Under the pieces are notes generated by a model, which saw only the letters and a list, made by a program, of their open reading frames with translations, was not told where the DNA came from and did no database searches. A program made the translations under genes and the position numbers. A DNA stretch of 42,963 nt, from positions 1 through 42,963 of the forward strand of contig JAQYVO010000242.1 in assembly GCA_030145425.1 (NCBI GenBank), read 5' to 3'. Shown here one piece after another: positions 16,013-24,190 of the stretch. This DNA is from Chromatiales bacterium (GTDB lineage: Bacteria > Pseudomonadota > Gammaproteobacteria > Chromatiales > Chromatiaceae). The number at the start of each line of letters is the position of its first letter. Position 1 is the stretch's first letter.

Positions 16013-17843
16013 ACCGCAATGCCTCTGCCGGGTCGACGCGAGTGGATTTCCAGGCCGCAAACAGGGTGCTGATCCAGGCCAGCGCCAAAGTGCCGAGCGA
16101 CGCAACGCCCAGGTAGGCCGGGGGCAGCTGGCAGATGCGCTGTCCCATCGCCAGATCCGCGGCAAACACCTGATTGATAACCGAAGCCAGCAGAAGATAT
16201 CCCCCCGACGCCGCCCCCAGGCTCAACAGGGCGATGAGCAGTCCCTGATAAACGGGAAACCGAAACATATCGCGGCGCGAAAAACCCAGCAGCCGCATCA
16301 CGCCAAGTGGCTGTTTCTTGCGTTCCACAGCCGCATAAAGACTGGCCACCAGGGCCGCGATCCCGCCCAGGATACCCACCACTGCAACCAACCAGAAGAT
16401 ACGGGTCAGTCCCCTGTCCAGGACGCGGATGCGCTCGATGGCCTCGATCTCGGCGATGACCTCTATGTCCTGGGCACGCATCTCCCGCACCAGTTCCGGT
16501 ACCTGGTCAATGTTATTGGTGAACAACCGGAATCCCCGGAAACCTGTGCGTTCCAGCAGAAATTCCCCCTCTCCATCATCGTAGCGCATCTCCCGCTGCT
16601 GTGCCGTGCGAAGGGCGCCGAGCAGTTCCACCGGAACGATGGCCCGGTCACCGGGACTCACACCGGCGGGGTGCAGGGGAAAACTCAACGCTTTCTCTCC
16701 CTGGGATACCGTCGCCCGAATATCACCCTGATCCCATGTGGTACCGAGAGGCAGCAATATGCTGCGCCATCGTTCGCCTCCCGACTCCGGGTCCAGCCCC
16801 CCCCATGGAGGCGCGGTCAGACCGAGTGCGGCCGCTTTGCTCCTGGAGAGGGACAGGCCGAATACCGGGATCTCCGTGTACCCGTTTCCCGCTGTCAGTT
16901 TCAGGTGACTGATGTTGGTGTAGGGCATGAGCACTGCCCCGCGTCCCCGCAGTTTCTCTTTCAGGGCACGCAGACTGGCGAAGGTCAGTGCCCGCTGACG
17001 GGCACTCAGATCATAGATGCTGCGTCCTGCCGGGGGCACCAGCCCGGTCCGATCACGAAAACTCCCCACATTCAGTTTTTCGATGCGGCTCAACCCGGTA
17101 TTGACGATCATGCCGCTCTCCTCCACCGGATCGAGAGAATCGGTCAGAACCACCAGTATCCCGTCAAGACTGAGCCACGGGCGGGCCAGACTCCCGGGCC
17201 AGCCCCTCTGCGGCACCGCCAGCCCCTCTTTGTAGGACTCCACATCCAGGACGAAATCGAGGGGCGCATAGACCCGCGGCACAGTACCGGCCCGAGGTTC
17301 CAGCACGGCAACCACCCGCAATCGGGCCCCGCCAGCCTCACGTTTATGGCCTCTGGTTCGAGTGGCCTTAACGGTGAGCAACTCCCCGGCGGTGACACCG
17401 AGTTCCTCGGCAGCAGTCCGGGTCAGGACACATTCACCCGGCCCGGGAATCACGGACCCGTTTTCCAGCAGCAGCGGATCCCCTTCCCCCGTGGGAACGA
17501 GGTCCCACAGCCTGGCAGGTCCGCCTCCGGGATCCTCCACACTGAGAATGGACGATGCCGGCAGCACGGTGGGCATGAGGAATGACACATCCGGTCGTGC
17601 CGCCAGTGTCCGGTACCAGTCGTCGGGGTACTCCCTCGTCTGGGCCGGCTTGATCTCCCGGAAAACGGGATCCTGCACCAACCGGTCCCTCAAGGTTGAG
17701 ATGGTCCCGTGCTTCAGGCCCATGAGCAGCATCAGCGGAGCGATGATCGCCGCCAGGGCCAACACCATGCAGAGGGTGAGCACCCATTCGTGGGCCAGAT
17801 CGGCCATCGCCAGGCCAAAAACGAGACGCCTACGCGGTTTCAT
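16005..17843 (-). CDS. tagS: FtsX/MacB-type ABC transporter permease (TagS-like)
   Basis: This is a 612-residue inner-membrane protein with the layout of LolC/MacB/FtsX permeases. TM1 is near the N-terminus (about residues 18-40, VLTLCMVLALAAIIAPLML), followed by a large periplasmic region of about 440 residues. Three C-terminal TMs follow: IFWLVAVVGILGGIAALVAS, LLIALLSLGAASGGYLLLA and YLGVASLGTLALAWISTL. The cytoplasmic coupling loop RKKQPLGVMRLLGFSRRDMF and the ending STRVDPAEALRYE are typical of this family. Such transporters move lipoproteins or transmit force rather than import solutes. It overlaps the ATPase gene upstream (14 bases) and the SUMF1-like gene downstream (8 bases), so the three are translationally coupled. 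TagS occupies this position in T6SS clusters. Confidence 0.87.
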   Translation of the reverse strand: MKPRRRLVFGLAMADLAHEWVLTLCMVLALAAIIAPLMLLMGLKHGTISTLRDRLVQDPVFREIKPAQTREYPDDWYRTLAARPDVSFLMPTVLPASSILSVEDPGGGPARLWDLVPTGEGDPLLLENGSVIPGPGECVLTRTAAEELGVTAGELLTVKATRTRGHKREAGGARLRVVAVLEPRAGTVPRVYAPLDFVLDVESYKEGLAVPQRGWPGSLARPWLSLDGILVVLTDSLDPVEESGMIVNTGLSRIEKLNVGSFRDRTGLVPPAGRSIYDLSARQRALTFASLRALKEKLRGRGAVLMPYTNISHLKLTAGNGYTEIPVFGLSLSRSKAAALGLTAPPWGGLDPESGGERWRSILLPLGTTWDQGDIRATVSQGEKALSFPLHPAGVSPGDRAIVPVELLGALRTAQQREMRYDDGEGEFLLERTGFRGFRLFTNNIDQVPELVREMRAQDIEVIAEIEAIERIRVLDRGLTRIFWLVAVVGILGGIAALVASLYAAVERKKQPLGVMRLLGFSRRDMFRFPVYQGLLIALLSLGAASGGYLLLASVINQVFAADLAMGQRICQLPPAYLGVASLGTLALAWISTLFAAWKSTRVDPAEALRYE

Positions 17844-18615
17844 AGCCTGGCACACAGGTTGCGCGCGTCGCGGAAGCTGAGGGCGCCTCCAGCCTGTAGC
17901 TGTAAATACGGTCGGCGAATGCATCCACCAGGCCGAGGTCGTGACTGACCATGACCACGGCACTGCCCTCCGCCCGGGCCATGTCGCGAAAATCCTTCAC
18001 AATGGCGTGGGCGCGAGTACTGTCTACCGCAGCCGTCGGTTCATCGGCCAGTACGATAGCGGGCCGGTGGGCGATCGCGCGGAGTATGGCAACCCGCTGT
18101 CGCTGACCGCCGGAAAGATAGCGGGGTTTCTTGTCCAACAGGGATTCCAGCCCCATACCCGCGGCCAGGGCGGCGACATCCTGCTCCGCACCCTGCTTCA
18201 AACGCTGTGACAGCCCGATATTCCGGCGTACGCTCAGGAAGGGCAGCAGACCGCCGCTCTGCAGCACATATCCAAGCTGCTCCCGCCGCACACGCGCCAG
18301 CGCCTCTTCGTCGCCGGCACGCCAGATAGCCTTGATGTCAATAGAAGGGGCGTTCTCACCTTCCTTCAACAGGAAACTGCCCACCGACGTCGGCTGCAGT
18401 ACCAGGGCCAGAATATCCAGCATGGTACTCTTGCCGCAACCGCTGGTTCCCACCAGGGCGACGAACTCCCCCGGACGCAGTTCGAAGGCGGGAACGTTCA
18501 GTTCAAAGGACACCCCTCCCTGCTCGCGAATCCTGGTCAGATCACGAATCGAGATCAGCTTCCCTCCCTGCTCTGTACTCTTCCCTCGGCCCTCGGCCCT
18601 CGGCCCTCTCTTCAC
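17830..18615 (-). CDS. tagT: ABC transporter ATP-binding protein (TagT-like)
   Basis: This is a 261-residue ATPase of the LolD/MacB type. Walker A is GTSGCGKST (about residues 56-64), the Q-loop is in LGYVLQSGGLLPF, the ABC signature is LSGGQRQRV, Walker B is IVLADEPTAAVD and the switch histidine is in VMVSHDLG, so all are intact. It powers the adjacent permease. The start is GTG at 18615, overlapping the TGA stop of the vWA gene as GTGA. The first codons run through a heptamer repeat (listed separately), giving an atypical N-terminus (KRGPRAEGRGKSTEQ) before the normal ISIRDL strand. A GGGAGGG lies just before codon 20, so a non-canonical internal start cannot be excluded. This is the TagT position in T6SS clusters. 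Confidence 0.88.
   Translation of the reverse strand: MKRGPRAEGRGKSTEQGGKLISIRDLTRIREQGGVSFELNVPAFELRPGEFVALVGTSGCGKSTMLDILALVLQPTSVGSFLLKEGENAPSIDIKAIWRAGDEEALARVRREQLGYVLQSGGLLPFLSVRRNIGLSQRLKQGAEQDVAALAAGMGLESLLDKKPRYLSGGQRQRVAILRAIAHRPAIVLADEPTAAVDSTRAHAIVKDFRDMARAEGSAVVMVSHDLGLVDAFADRIYSYRLEAPSASATRATCVPGYETA
18583..18608. repeat. Tandem heptamer repeat at the ATPase gene start
   Basis: CCCTCGG is repeated 3.7 times without error (GGCCGAG units on the coding strand). It spans codons 3-11 of the ATP-binding protein. Because seven is not a multiple of three, gain or loss of a unit would shift the frame from the GTG start. Confidence 0.75.
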
Positions 18616-20822
18616 GGCAAATAGCCAAGATGCAGCGGATAGACCTTGTAGGCATCCGGATCGTCTTCATTGAGCTTGACCCACCCGTCTACCTGCTCGT
18701 TGATGTCCCGATACTGTTTGAGTTTTGCCTGCAAGCCGATCTCCAGGGCCGCCCGCTGATCTGCGGTCAGGCTGGCATAACTGTCATTAGTCAGGGACAA
18801 CACCTCGCTCTTGTAGGGCAGCGCCTCGATAAACCTGGGCAACAGCCCCGTTTCCGCCAGCCTTCCTGCCTGGGATATCTGGTCAGGATTTTTCATGGTG
18901 GTCGATGCCACGCTCTGTAAGGCTTCGAACAGTCTGATCTGATCATCCTGCTGCTTCCTCATGGCCTCCATCACCCGATCCAGCGCCTGGATCAGGCTGC
19001 TCAGCTGGGTCTTGGTCACCAGTACCCGCACCTCCAAGCTGCGCAGTGTGGGATTGGTCAGATCGCGATCGAGCGACCATACCAGTATGTCCTTCGGCGG
19101 TTCGGTATCGCGGCCCAGGTACTCGACGAGTGCCGCCTTTCTCACAGCGGCTGCTGCCGCACGGGCCTCCTGCTCCGTCCTGGACATATCGGCCTGCTTC
19201 CCGGGACCGGACTCTTTTTCCAGCAGGGCCGTTACCGTGGCCGACATGCCTCGCACGGCATCCGTGAATGCCCGGTAGTCGGGTTCTGCACCAATGTCGA
19301 CGCGGATCAGCGCCGAATTTGCAGAGCCCCGCACTCTGCTCAGGGTACCGAACTGGGCATTGGCAATCGGGTGGTCGCTTCCCATGCGATGGTCTTTCAG
19401 ATGCCAGGCGATCAGATGCAGTCCTTTGTCCGCCAGGGTTTGCATGAGTACCGCTTCGTCCTTACCGGTAGTGCTCTGCCTGTGCCTGGGGGGGTGGGCA
19501 CTGGCATCGCCCACCAGGACCAGGATACGCAGTGAATCCTCCCGCCAGCGGCTGTCGACCGCCATGTCGATGCCCGCAAACACCTCCTCTGCGTAATCCA
19601 CGCTGCCAATGCGCGTCGCCCTGGCTTCGTTGTCAACCAGCACAATGAATTCTTTGGAAGAGAGAAGCTCCGGCGTAAAATTTTTCGCGGTGAATTCCAG
19701 GGCCGGGATCTGGTCCACGCTGTCACGATAACCCACCAGTCCAAAGCGCACCCGTTTTTCCAGCCCATTCCCGGAGACTACCCGCTCGGCCAGCTCCCTG
19801 ATCGCCTTCCGGGTATTGTCGATATAGGGCTGCATGGATCGGGTCATGTCCATAACGAAGACTATATCCACGTTCAGTTCCCTCGCCGCTTCAGACTCCA
19901 GGTCCGCTTTTTCCAGCACACTGTCCAGGTACTGCTCATCCTGGAGCGTGTCGGCTCCGCGGGCATCGGGAACCGCTGCCGCCAGACGCAGAAAACGGGC
20001 TTCGTCTCCGTCGATATCAGTCAGTTCGTGATCTACGATCGGCAGCAGGTAGAAGTTCTCGTTGATGCTAACGAAACGTTCCGGTTCCTTGCTGACGATC
20101 ACCGCGGGCGGTTTCCTTTGATCGATGCTTGTGTAGATGGCGCGCGCCAGGATCTCCCTGTCATCGGATTCCGTGATTGTCCTGAGATCATCCAGATACT
20201 CGAACATCAATACCCGCTGCCGTTCCTCTTCGTCGACCCCGGGATGGGTGTAGGCCACCACCAGGGCCTGGCGCCACTCCACGACATCCACGGCGAGCAG
20301 CCAGCCGAAGGGCGGGCCTTTCTCAGTATTACCCACTTTGTACCAGCCTCTGGGTTCTGCGGGATCGTTCAGATCGATATCTTCACGGGAGAATACGTAC
20401 AGGGGTTTCAGGGCCGTCAGCGATTCCGGCGCCAGTGCATCGTAATCCACCCGTTTTTGCTGAAAGACGCTGCTGAAGGCCCTCGCAAGCACTCTGAATG
20501 GCTGCCCGGTATCCGCTTCCCGGCAAACGGAAATACCGTCGCATTGAATCTCCGGCAGCTTTTTTGTCTGTCTGGCTTCCGGCGGTGATGGGAGATCCGC
20601 CTCCGGGTTGAACGGGCCTGTTTTTGAGGGCGGCACAAGCAGCGGTTGCAACGCGGGTTCAAGGGGGTCCGCTTCGGGATTAGAGGATACGGATGCCGCG
20701 ACTGCGGAATCGGTAAGAACCGGATCGAAGGACTCTCCCGCCGAACGAGACCAGACACCCGCGGTCCATGCGGCGGTGACGAGGGCTAGCGTCATTTTCA
20801 ACAGTGTCTTCGATCTGGCCAT
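18612..20822 (-). CDS. Secreted vWA-domain protein, PpkA C-terminal-like (copy B)
   Basis: This is a 736-residue protein. A signal peptide or anchor is at about residues 1-22. A Pro-rich linker leads to a globular region (about 90-260) with a conserved CDGISVCRE cysteine pair and the segment GWLLAVDVVEWRQALVVAYT. The vWA domain runs from about 318 to 530 and starts VDIVFVMDMTRSMQPYID. The MIDAS is D-M-T-R-S (D325, T327, S329), i.e. DxTxS instead of DxSxS. A helical C-terminal region (about 560-736) follows and ends YPLHLGYLP. PpkA of T6SS has, after its kinase, a periplasmic part with this same type of vWA (MQPYID following the MIDAS); here the kinase domain is absent. It is a paralogue of the upstream gene. 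Its TGA overlaps the GTG of the ATPase gene. Confidence 0.87.
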   Translation of the reverse strand: MARSKTLLKMTLALVTAAWTAGVWSRSAGESFDPVLTDSAVAASVSSNPEADPLEPALQPLLVPPSKTGPFNPEADLPSPPEARQTKKLPEIQCDGISVCREADTGQPFRVLARAFSSVFQQKRVDYDALAPESLTALKPLYVFSREDIDLNDPAEPRGWYKVGNTEKGPPFGWLLAVDVVEWRQALVVAYTHPGVDEEERQRVLMFEYLDDLRTITESDDREILARAIYTSIDQRKPPAVIVSKEPERFVSINENFYLLPIVDHELTDIDGDEARFLRLAAAVPDARGADTLQDEQYLDSVLEKADLESEAARELNVDIVFVMDMTRSMQPYIDNTRKAIRELAERVVSGNGLEKRVRFGLVGYRDSVDQIPALEFTAKNFTPELLSSKEFIVLVDNEARATRIGSVDYAEEVFAGIDMAVDSRWREDSLRILVLVGDASAHPPRHRQSTTGKDEAVLMQTLADKGLHLIAWHLKDHRMGSDHPIANAQFGTLSRVRGSANSALIRVDIGAEPDYRAFTDAVRGMSATVTALLEKESGPGKQADMSRTEQEARAAAAAVRKAALVEYLGRDTEPPKDILVWSLDRDLTNPTLRSLEVRVLVTKTQLSSLIQALDRVMEAMRKQQDDQIRLFEALQSVASTTMKNPDQISQAGRLAETGLLPRFIEALPYKSEVLSLTNDSYASLTADQRAALEIGLQAKLKQYRDINEQVDGWVKLNEDDPDAYKVYPLHLGYLP

Positions 20823-20936
20823 TTTCTGTCCCCTCTATTCGACTGCCGGTTCATGTCCAAGTATTCAGCATTTGAGGCTTCTTGAAAACAGCGGGATATC
20901 GTCCGATGATTTTCATTCCGACATCACCACGAAAAT

Positions 20937-22985
20937 TCACGGCAGGTAATCCAGTTGCAGCGGGTAGAGCCGGCTTCCGCCACCTCCCTGGGGACTCAGG
21001 TCTGCCCAGCCGTCTACTGTCTCGTTAATTTCCCGGTACTGGTTCAATTTGGCCGTCAGGCGATCGAAGAGACCGGAACGCTGTTCTGCGGTGAGGCTCG
21101 CATAGCTGTCCCGGTCCAGCGACAGTATCTCGCTTCTGTAAGGCAGGCCTTCGATAAAACCCGGGACCAGCCCCTGGCGAATCAAATCATTGGCACGTGC
21201 GATATCATCCGGGCGCTTCATCGTCTGGGCCGCCAGGCTCTGCAGGGAGTCGAAAAAATCCATCTGGCCTTTTTTCGCCTCGAGCATGGCAGCAAGGATG
21301 CGATCGAGGGCCAGGATCAGGTCGCTCAGCTGTTCGCGGGTCAGCAATACCCTTACTTCCAGGGCTCTGTTCACCGGATTCGTGAGATCCCGGTCCGCAG
21401 CCCAGACCAGCAGGTCCCGTGGCGGTTTCGCATCGCGGCCAAGATACTCCACCATGGCGGTGCGCATGATTTTCTGCATGGCACTGTCAGCCTGCCCCGC
21501 CACGCTGTCGTCGTCCGCAGCAACAGCATCCAATGTATCGAGGGCACCGGATCCCTGTATCTGCACTACCTGCAACGATTCATCGATACGGCTGTTGATC
21601 CTCCCCACCGCTTCCTGGAAATCATCCAACTGCTCGGTGTGCACCGGGACCAGGGCGGAAACGGACTCTCCCCGAACAAGGGACAAGCGGGAAAACTGGG
21701 CTTCTGCAACGGGATGATCCCCGGTGTGACGGGGGTTACGCAAATGCAGGGCCATGATGTGGACATTGAGGTCTTGGGCCGCCATGCGCAGCACCTCTGC
21801 ATTCTTACCCGTAGTGCTCTGGGGATGCCTGGGCGGATGGCCACTGGCATCGCCGACCAGCACCATGAAGCGCAGGCTGTTATCCCGCCAATCCGAGTCC
21901 AGTCCCGTCTGTATTCCCGCAAAGACATCCTCAGAATACCCGGGGCTGCTCACCCGTGCCGCCCGGGCCCGCTTATCGAGCAACTGGATGAAGGCATGCA
22001 CATCCACCAGTTTCGGGGTGAAATTGCGGCTCGTGAATTCCAAGTCCGGTGCCCTGCGGATGTCATCCCGAAACCCAACCAGACCGAAACGGATGCGATC
22101 CTCCAGACCGGCCTCAACAATACGCAGGGCGATGGACTTCATGGCCGCCTTGGTACGATCAATGTAGGGCTGCATGCTCAGAGTCATATCCATGACAAAC
22201 ACGAGATCCACCCCCATATTCCGAATACGCGCGGGATCGGGTGCGGCCTTTTTCTCGATGCGCCGATAAGCATCGTTACTCAATATATCCGGCTTATCCC
22301 CGGCGGCACGATCACCCGGTATGGCGGAGGCCAGTCGCACCAGGCGCATGTCGTCGCCGGACAGATCCCTGAGTCTGTGATCCACCACCGGCAGCAGGTA
22401 AAAATTCCTGGTGATATCGACAAAGGCCTCAGGCTCTTTGCTCAATACCTGCTCCGGCACGCTTCCGGCTGCGATCTGTTCGTAGATGGCGAGTGCCTGC
22501 AGTTCGGGTTTGTCCGATTGCAGAAGGGCGTCCAGTTCCTCCAGACGACGAAACATGAGCACGGGTTGACGGGCCTCCTCCCGGGACCCCGGATGAGTAA
22601 AGGCAACTGTAAGCGCCTGACGCCACTCCAGCACATCCGCCGCCCGCATCCACCCGGCAGGGGACCCCCTTTCCGTGTGAGACACCAGGTAACGTCCCTG
22701 GGCAGCCCCGGAGGCATCGGTGATATCGGAACCTTCGCGGGCGAAGACGTACAAAGGCAGGAAGGGCCGCACACTGTCCTCGGTAATCACGGAAAAGCCG
22801 GGATCGGCGTAGATATGGCTGAAGGAACGGGGCAGCACCATCAAGGCCTGATTCGTCGTGGTTTCCCGGCAGACGTGTTGCCCGTCGCATGTCAGCGGCG
22901 GCAGCCCGCCCTGAGCCGGGGCGAACACCGACAACAACAGTACCAGTGTCCGGATATTGACCTGACAAACGTGTGCGTCTTTCAT
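20937..22985 (-). CDS. Secreted vWA-domain protein, PpkA C-terminal-like (copy A)
   Basis: This is a 682-residue protein and the first gene of the minus-strand operon. A signal peptide is at about residues 1-26 (IRTLVLLLSVFAPAQGG). Its layout is the same as the downstream paralogue: CDGQHVCRE cysteine pair at 33-39, GWMRAADVLEWRQALTVAFT at about 111-130, a vWA domain from about 258 opening VDLVFVMDMTLSMQPYID (MIDAS D266, T268, S270), VLVGDASGHPPRHPQSTTGK, and a helical C-terminus ending YPLQLDYLP. It lacks the long Pro-rich linker of copy B. The MIDAS suggests a metal-dependent protein-protein contact in the periplasm. A spacer of 114 bases separates it from copy B. It probably forms, singly or with copy B, the periplasmic part that PpkA carries in cis. 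Confidence 0.87.
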   Translation of the reverse strand: MKDAHVCQVNIRTLVLLLSVFAPAQGGLPPLTCDGQHVCRETTTNQALMVLPRSFSHIYADPGFSVITEDSVRPFLPLYVFAREGSDITDASGAAQGRYLVSHTERGSPAGWMRAADVLEWRQALTVAFTHPGSREEARQPVLMFRRLEELDALLQSDKPELQALAIYEQIAAGSVPEQVLSKEPEAFVDITRNFYLLPVVDHRLRDLSGDDMRLVRLASAIPGDRAAGDKPDILSNDAYRRIEKKAAPDPARIRNMGVDLVFVMDMTLSMQPYIDRTKAAMKSIALRIVEAGLEDRIRFGLVGFRDDIRRAPDLEFTSRNFTPKLVDVHAFIQLLDKRARAARVSSPGYSEDVFAGIQTGLDSDWRDNSLRFMVLVGDASGHPPRHPQSTTGKNAEVLRMAAQDLNVHIMALHLRNPRHTGDHPVAEAQFSRLSLVRGESVSALVPVHTEQLDDFQEAVGRINSRIDESLQVVQIQGSGALDTLDAVAADDDSVAGQADSAMQKIMRTAMVEYLGRDAKPPRDLLVWAADRDLTNPVNRALEVRVLLTREQLSDLILALDRILAAMLEAKKGQMDFFDSLQSLAAQTMKRPDDIARANDLIRQGLVPGFIEGLPYRSEILSLDRDSYASLTAEQRSGLFDRLTAKLNQYREINETVDGWADLSPQGGGGSRLYPLQLDYLP

Positions 22986-23323
22986 AGAATCAAACTATAC
23001 CTGAGCCCCTCAGAGCCTGTACTATCCTGCTCAACTCAAAAAAAAACAGCAAAAAGGTGGCGGATAGAATAAATATAATTCCCTCCTTCCCCTTTTACTA
23101 CTATAACCACCTCCCCTTTCGCTCGATTGAAAATCAATGACCTGGAATCCACATTCCACTTCAGCCTGGTTTTGTATACTCTATGCCAGGTTCTGAGTTT
23201 TGCCACATCGCCGGTATATGCTGAACCTATCCTTTCGCCGGCTGTGCGGACAGAAAAGCTCAAGCAGGCACATGCTGATGGAAGCACCGGTTGGTAAACA
23301 TTGACTCGTCAACGGAGAACAAA
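22986..23323. other. Divergent promoter region (vWA operon / OmpA-type gene)
   Basis: No gene is seen. The start is A-rich near 23037-23076. A -10-like TATACT at 23175-23180 could serve the OmpA-type gene, but no clear -35 accompanies it. Promoters for both the minus-strand operon and the plus-strand lipoprotein gene must lie here. Confidence 0.4.
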
Positions 23324-24040
23324 ATGACCAAAGCATTATTGGTCCGTGAACATGCACAATCCGCTGCACCGATTTTCAGAAAGTCCGCCCTGGCTGCCAT
23401 GGTCAGCCTTGTTGTCGTGGTCAGCGGTTGCCAGAGCAATCCCTTTCAGACAGAAAATCCCTATACGGGCGAACAGGAGGTCAACAAGACCACCAAAGGC
23501 GCCGGGATAGGCGCAGTGGCAGGGCTGGTTGCAGGCGCGATTGCCGGTGGTAGCCGTAAGAACCTGCTGATTGGGGCGGGTGTCGGTGCACTCGCCGGCG
23601 GGCTCGTCGGCAACTACATGGACAGACAGGACGCCAAGCTGCGCGCCCAGCTCCGCGGAACCGGAGTCAGTATCACCCGAATCGGCGACCAGATTGTGCT
23701 GAACATGCCGGGCAACGTGACCTTTTCTACCAACTCGAGCAACATATCAGCGAATTATTATGACGTCCTGAATTCCGTGGCACTGGTGCTTATCGAGTTC
23801 GACCAGACTTACGTGGATGTTGTCGGCCATACCGACAGCACCGGATCACTTGAACTCAACCAACGTCTCTCGGAACAACGCGCATCCAGCGTGGCGCGCT
23901 ATCTCGAGAGTCAGAAGGTGTTATCCGAGCGCATCCTGACACGCGGTATGGGTCCGAACTCCCCAATTGCGCCGAATGACACGGTTGAAGGTCGTGCGTT
24001 AAACCGGCGGGTAGAGATCATCCTGACGCCGATCACCTGA
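23324..24040 (+). CDS. OmpA-family glycine-zipper lipoprotein (YiaD-like)
   Basis: This is a 238-residue predicted outer-membrane lipoprotein with lipobox VVSGC (C36), followed by QSNPF. A glycine zipper is at about residues 62-102 (GAGIGAVAGLVAGAIAGG and GAGVGALAGGLVGNYMD). The OmpA-type peptidoglycan-binding domain is at about 125-238: NVTFSTNSSNIS, VDVVGHTDSTGSLELNQRLS, EQRASSVARYL and GRALNRRVEI. The residues that bind diaminopimelate (Asp in HTDSTG, Arg in SEQRA) are present. It probably anchors an outer-membrane complex to the cell wall. The sequence after the acylated cysteine (QSNP) matches that of the glycine-zipper lipoprotein at 13579. It is divergent from the vWA operon. An alternative ATG at 23399 would give a very short signal sequence lacking positive charge. 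Confidence 0.9.
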   Translation: MTKALLVREHAQSAAPIFRKSALAAMVSLVVVVSGCQSNPFQTENPYTGEQEVNKTTKGAGIGAVAGLVAGAIAGGSRKNLLIGAGVGALAGGLVGNYMDRQDAKLRAQLRGTGVSITRIGDQIVLNMPGNVTFSTNSSNISANYYDVLNSVALVLIEFDQTYVDVVGHTDSTGSLELNQRLSEQRASSVARYLESQKVLSERILTRGMGPNSPIAPNDTVEGRALNRRVEIILTPIT

Positions 24041-24190
24041 TTCCGCCTTGTTGCGAACTGCCGCCCATGGGTACCTGTTTCCCTATTCCTGTGACGGGGT
24101 GAGCGGCTGCAAAAAAGTATCATTAAGACAAGGGGAATTAGAGACTACCGCAATTCTGTCTCAAAGCCAGCCTCCGGTGTTGCAGACGTA

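Noticed and set aside
15729-17585. Plus-strand open frame of 618 codons opposite the SUMF1-like and permease genes
   Set aside because: It is antisense to two recognised, overlapping genes and has no recognisable domain or ribosome site.
20955-23072. Long plus-strand open frame of 705 codons opposite the first vWA gene
   Set aside because: It runs fully antisense to a gene with clear domains and signal peptide. Its translation is rich in His/Gln/Pro/Ile without motifs, as expected for the complement of GC-biased codons.
6695-24040. A complete type VI secretion locus
   Set aside because: Only regulatory-type components are present. No sheath, tube, spike, baseplate, ClpV or membrane-complex gene was found in the window.
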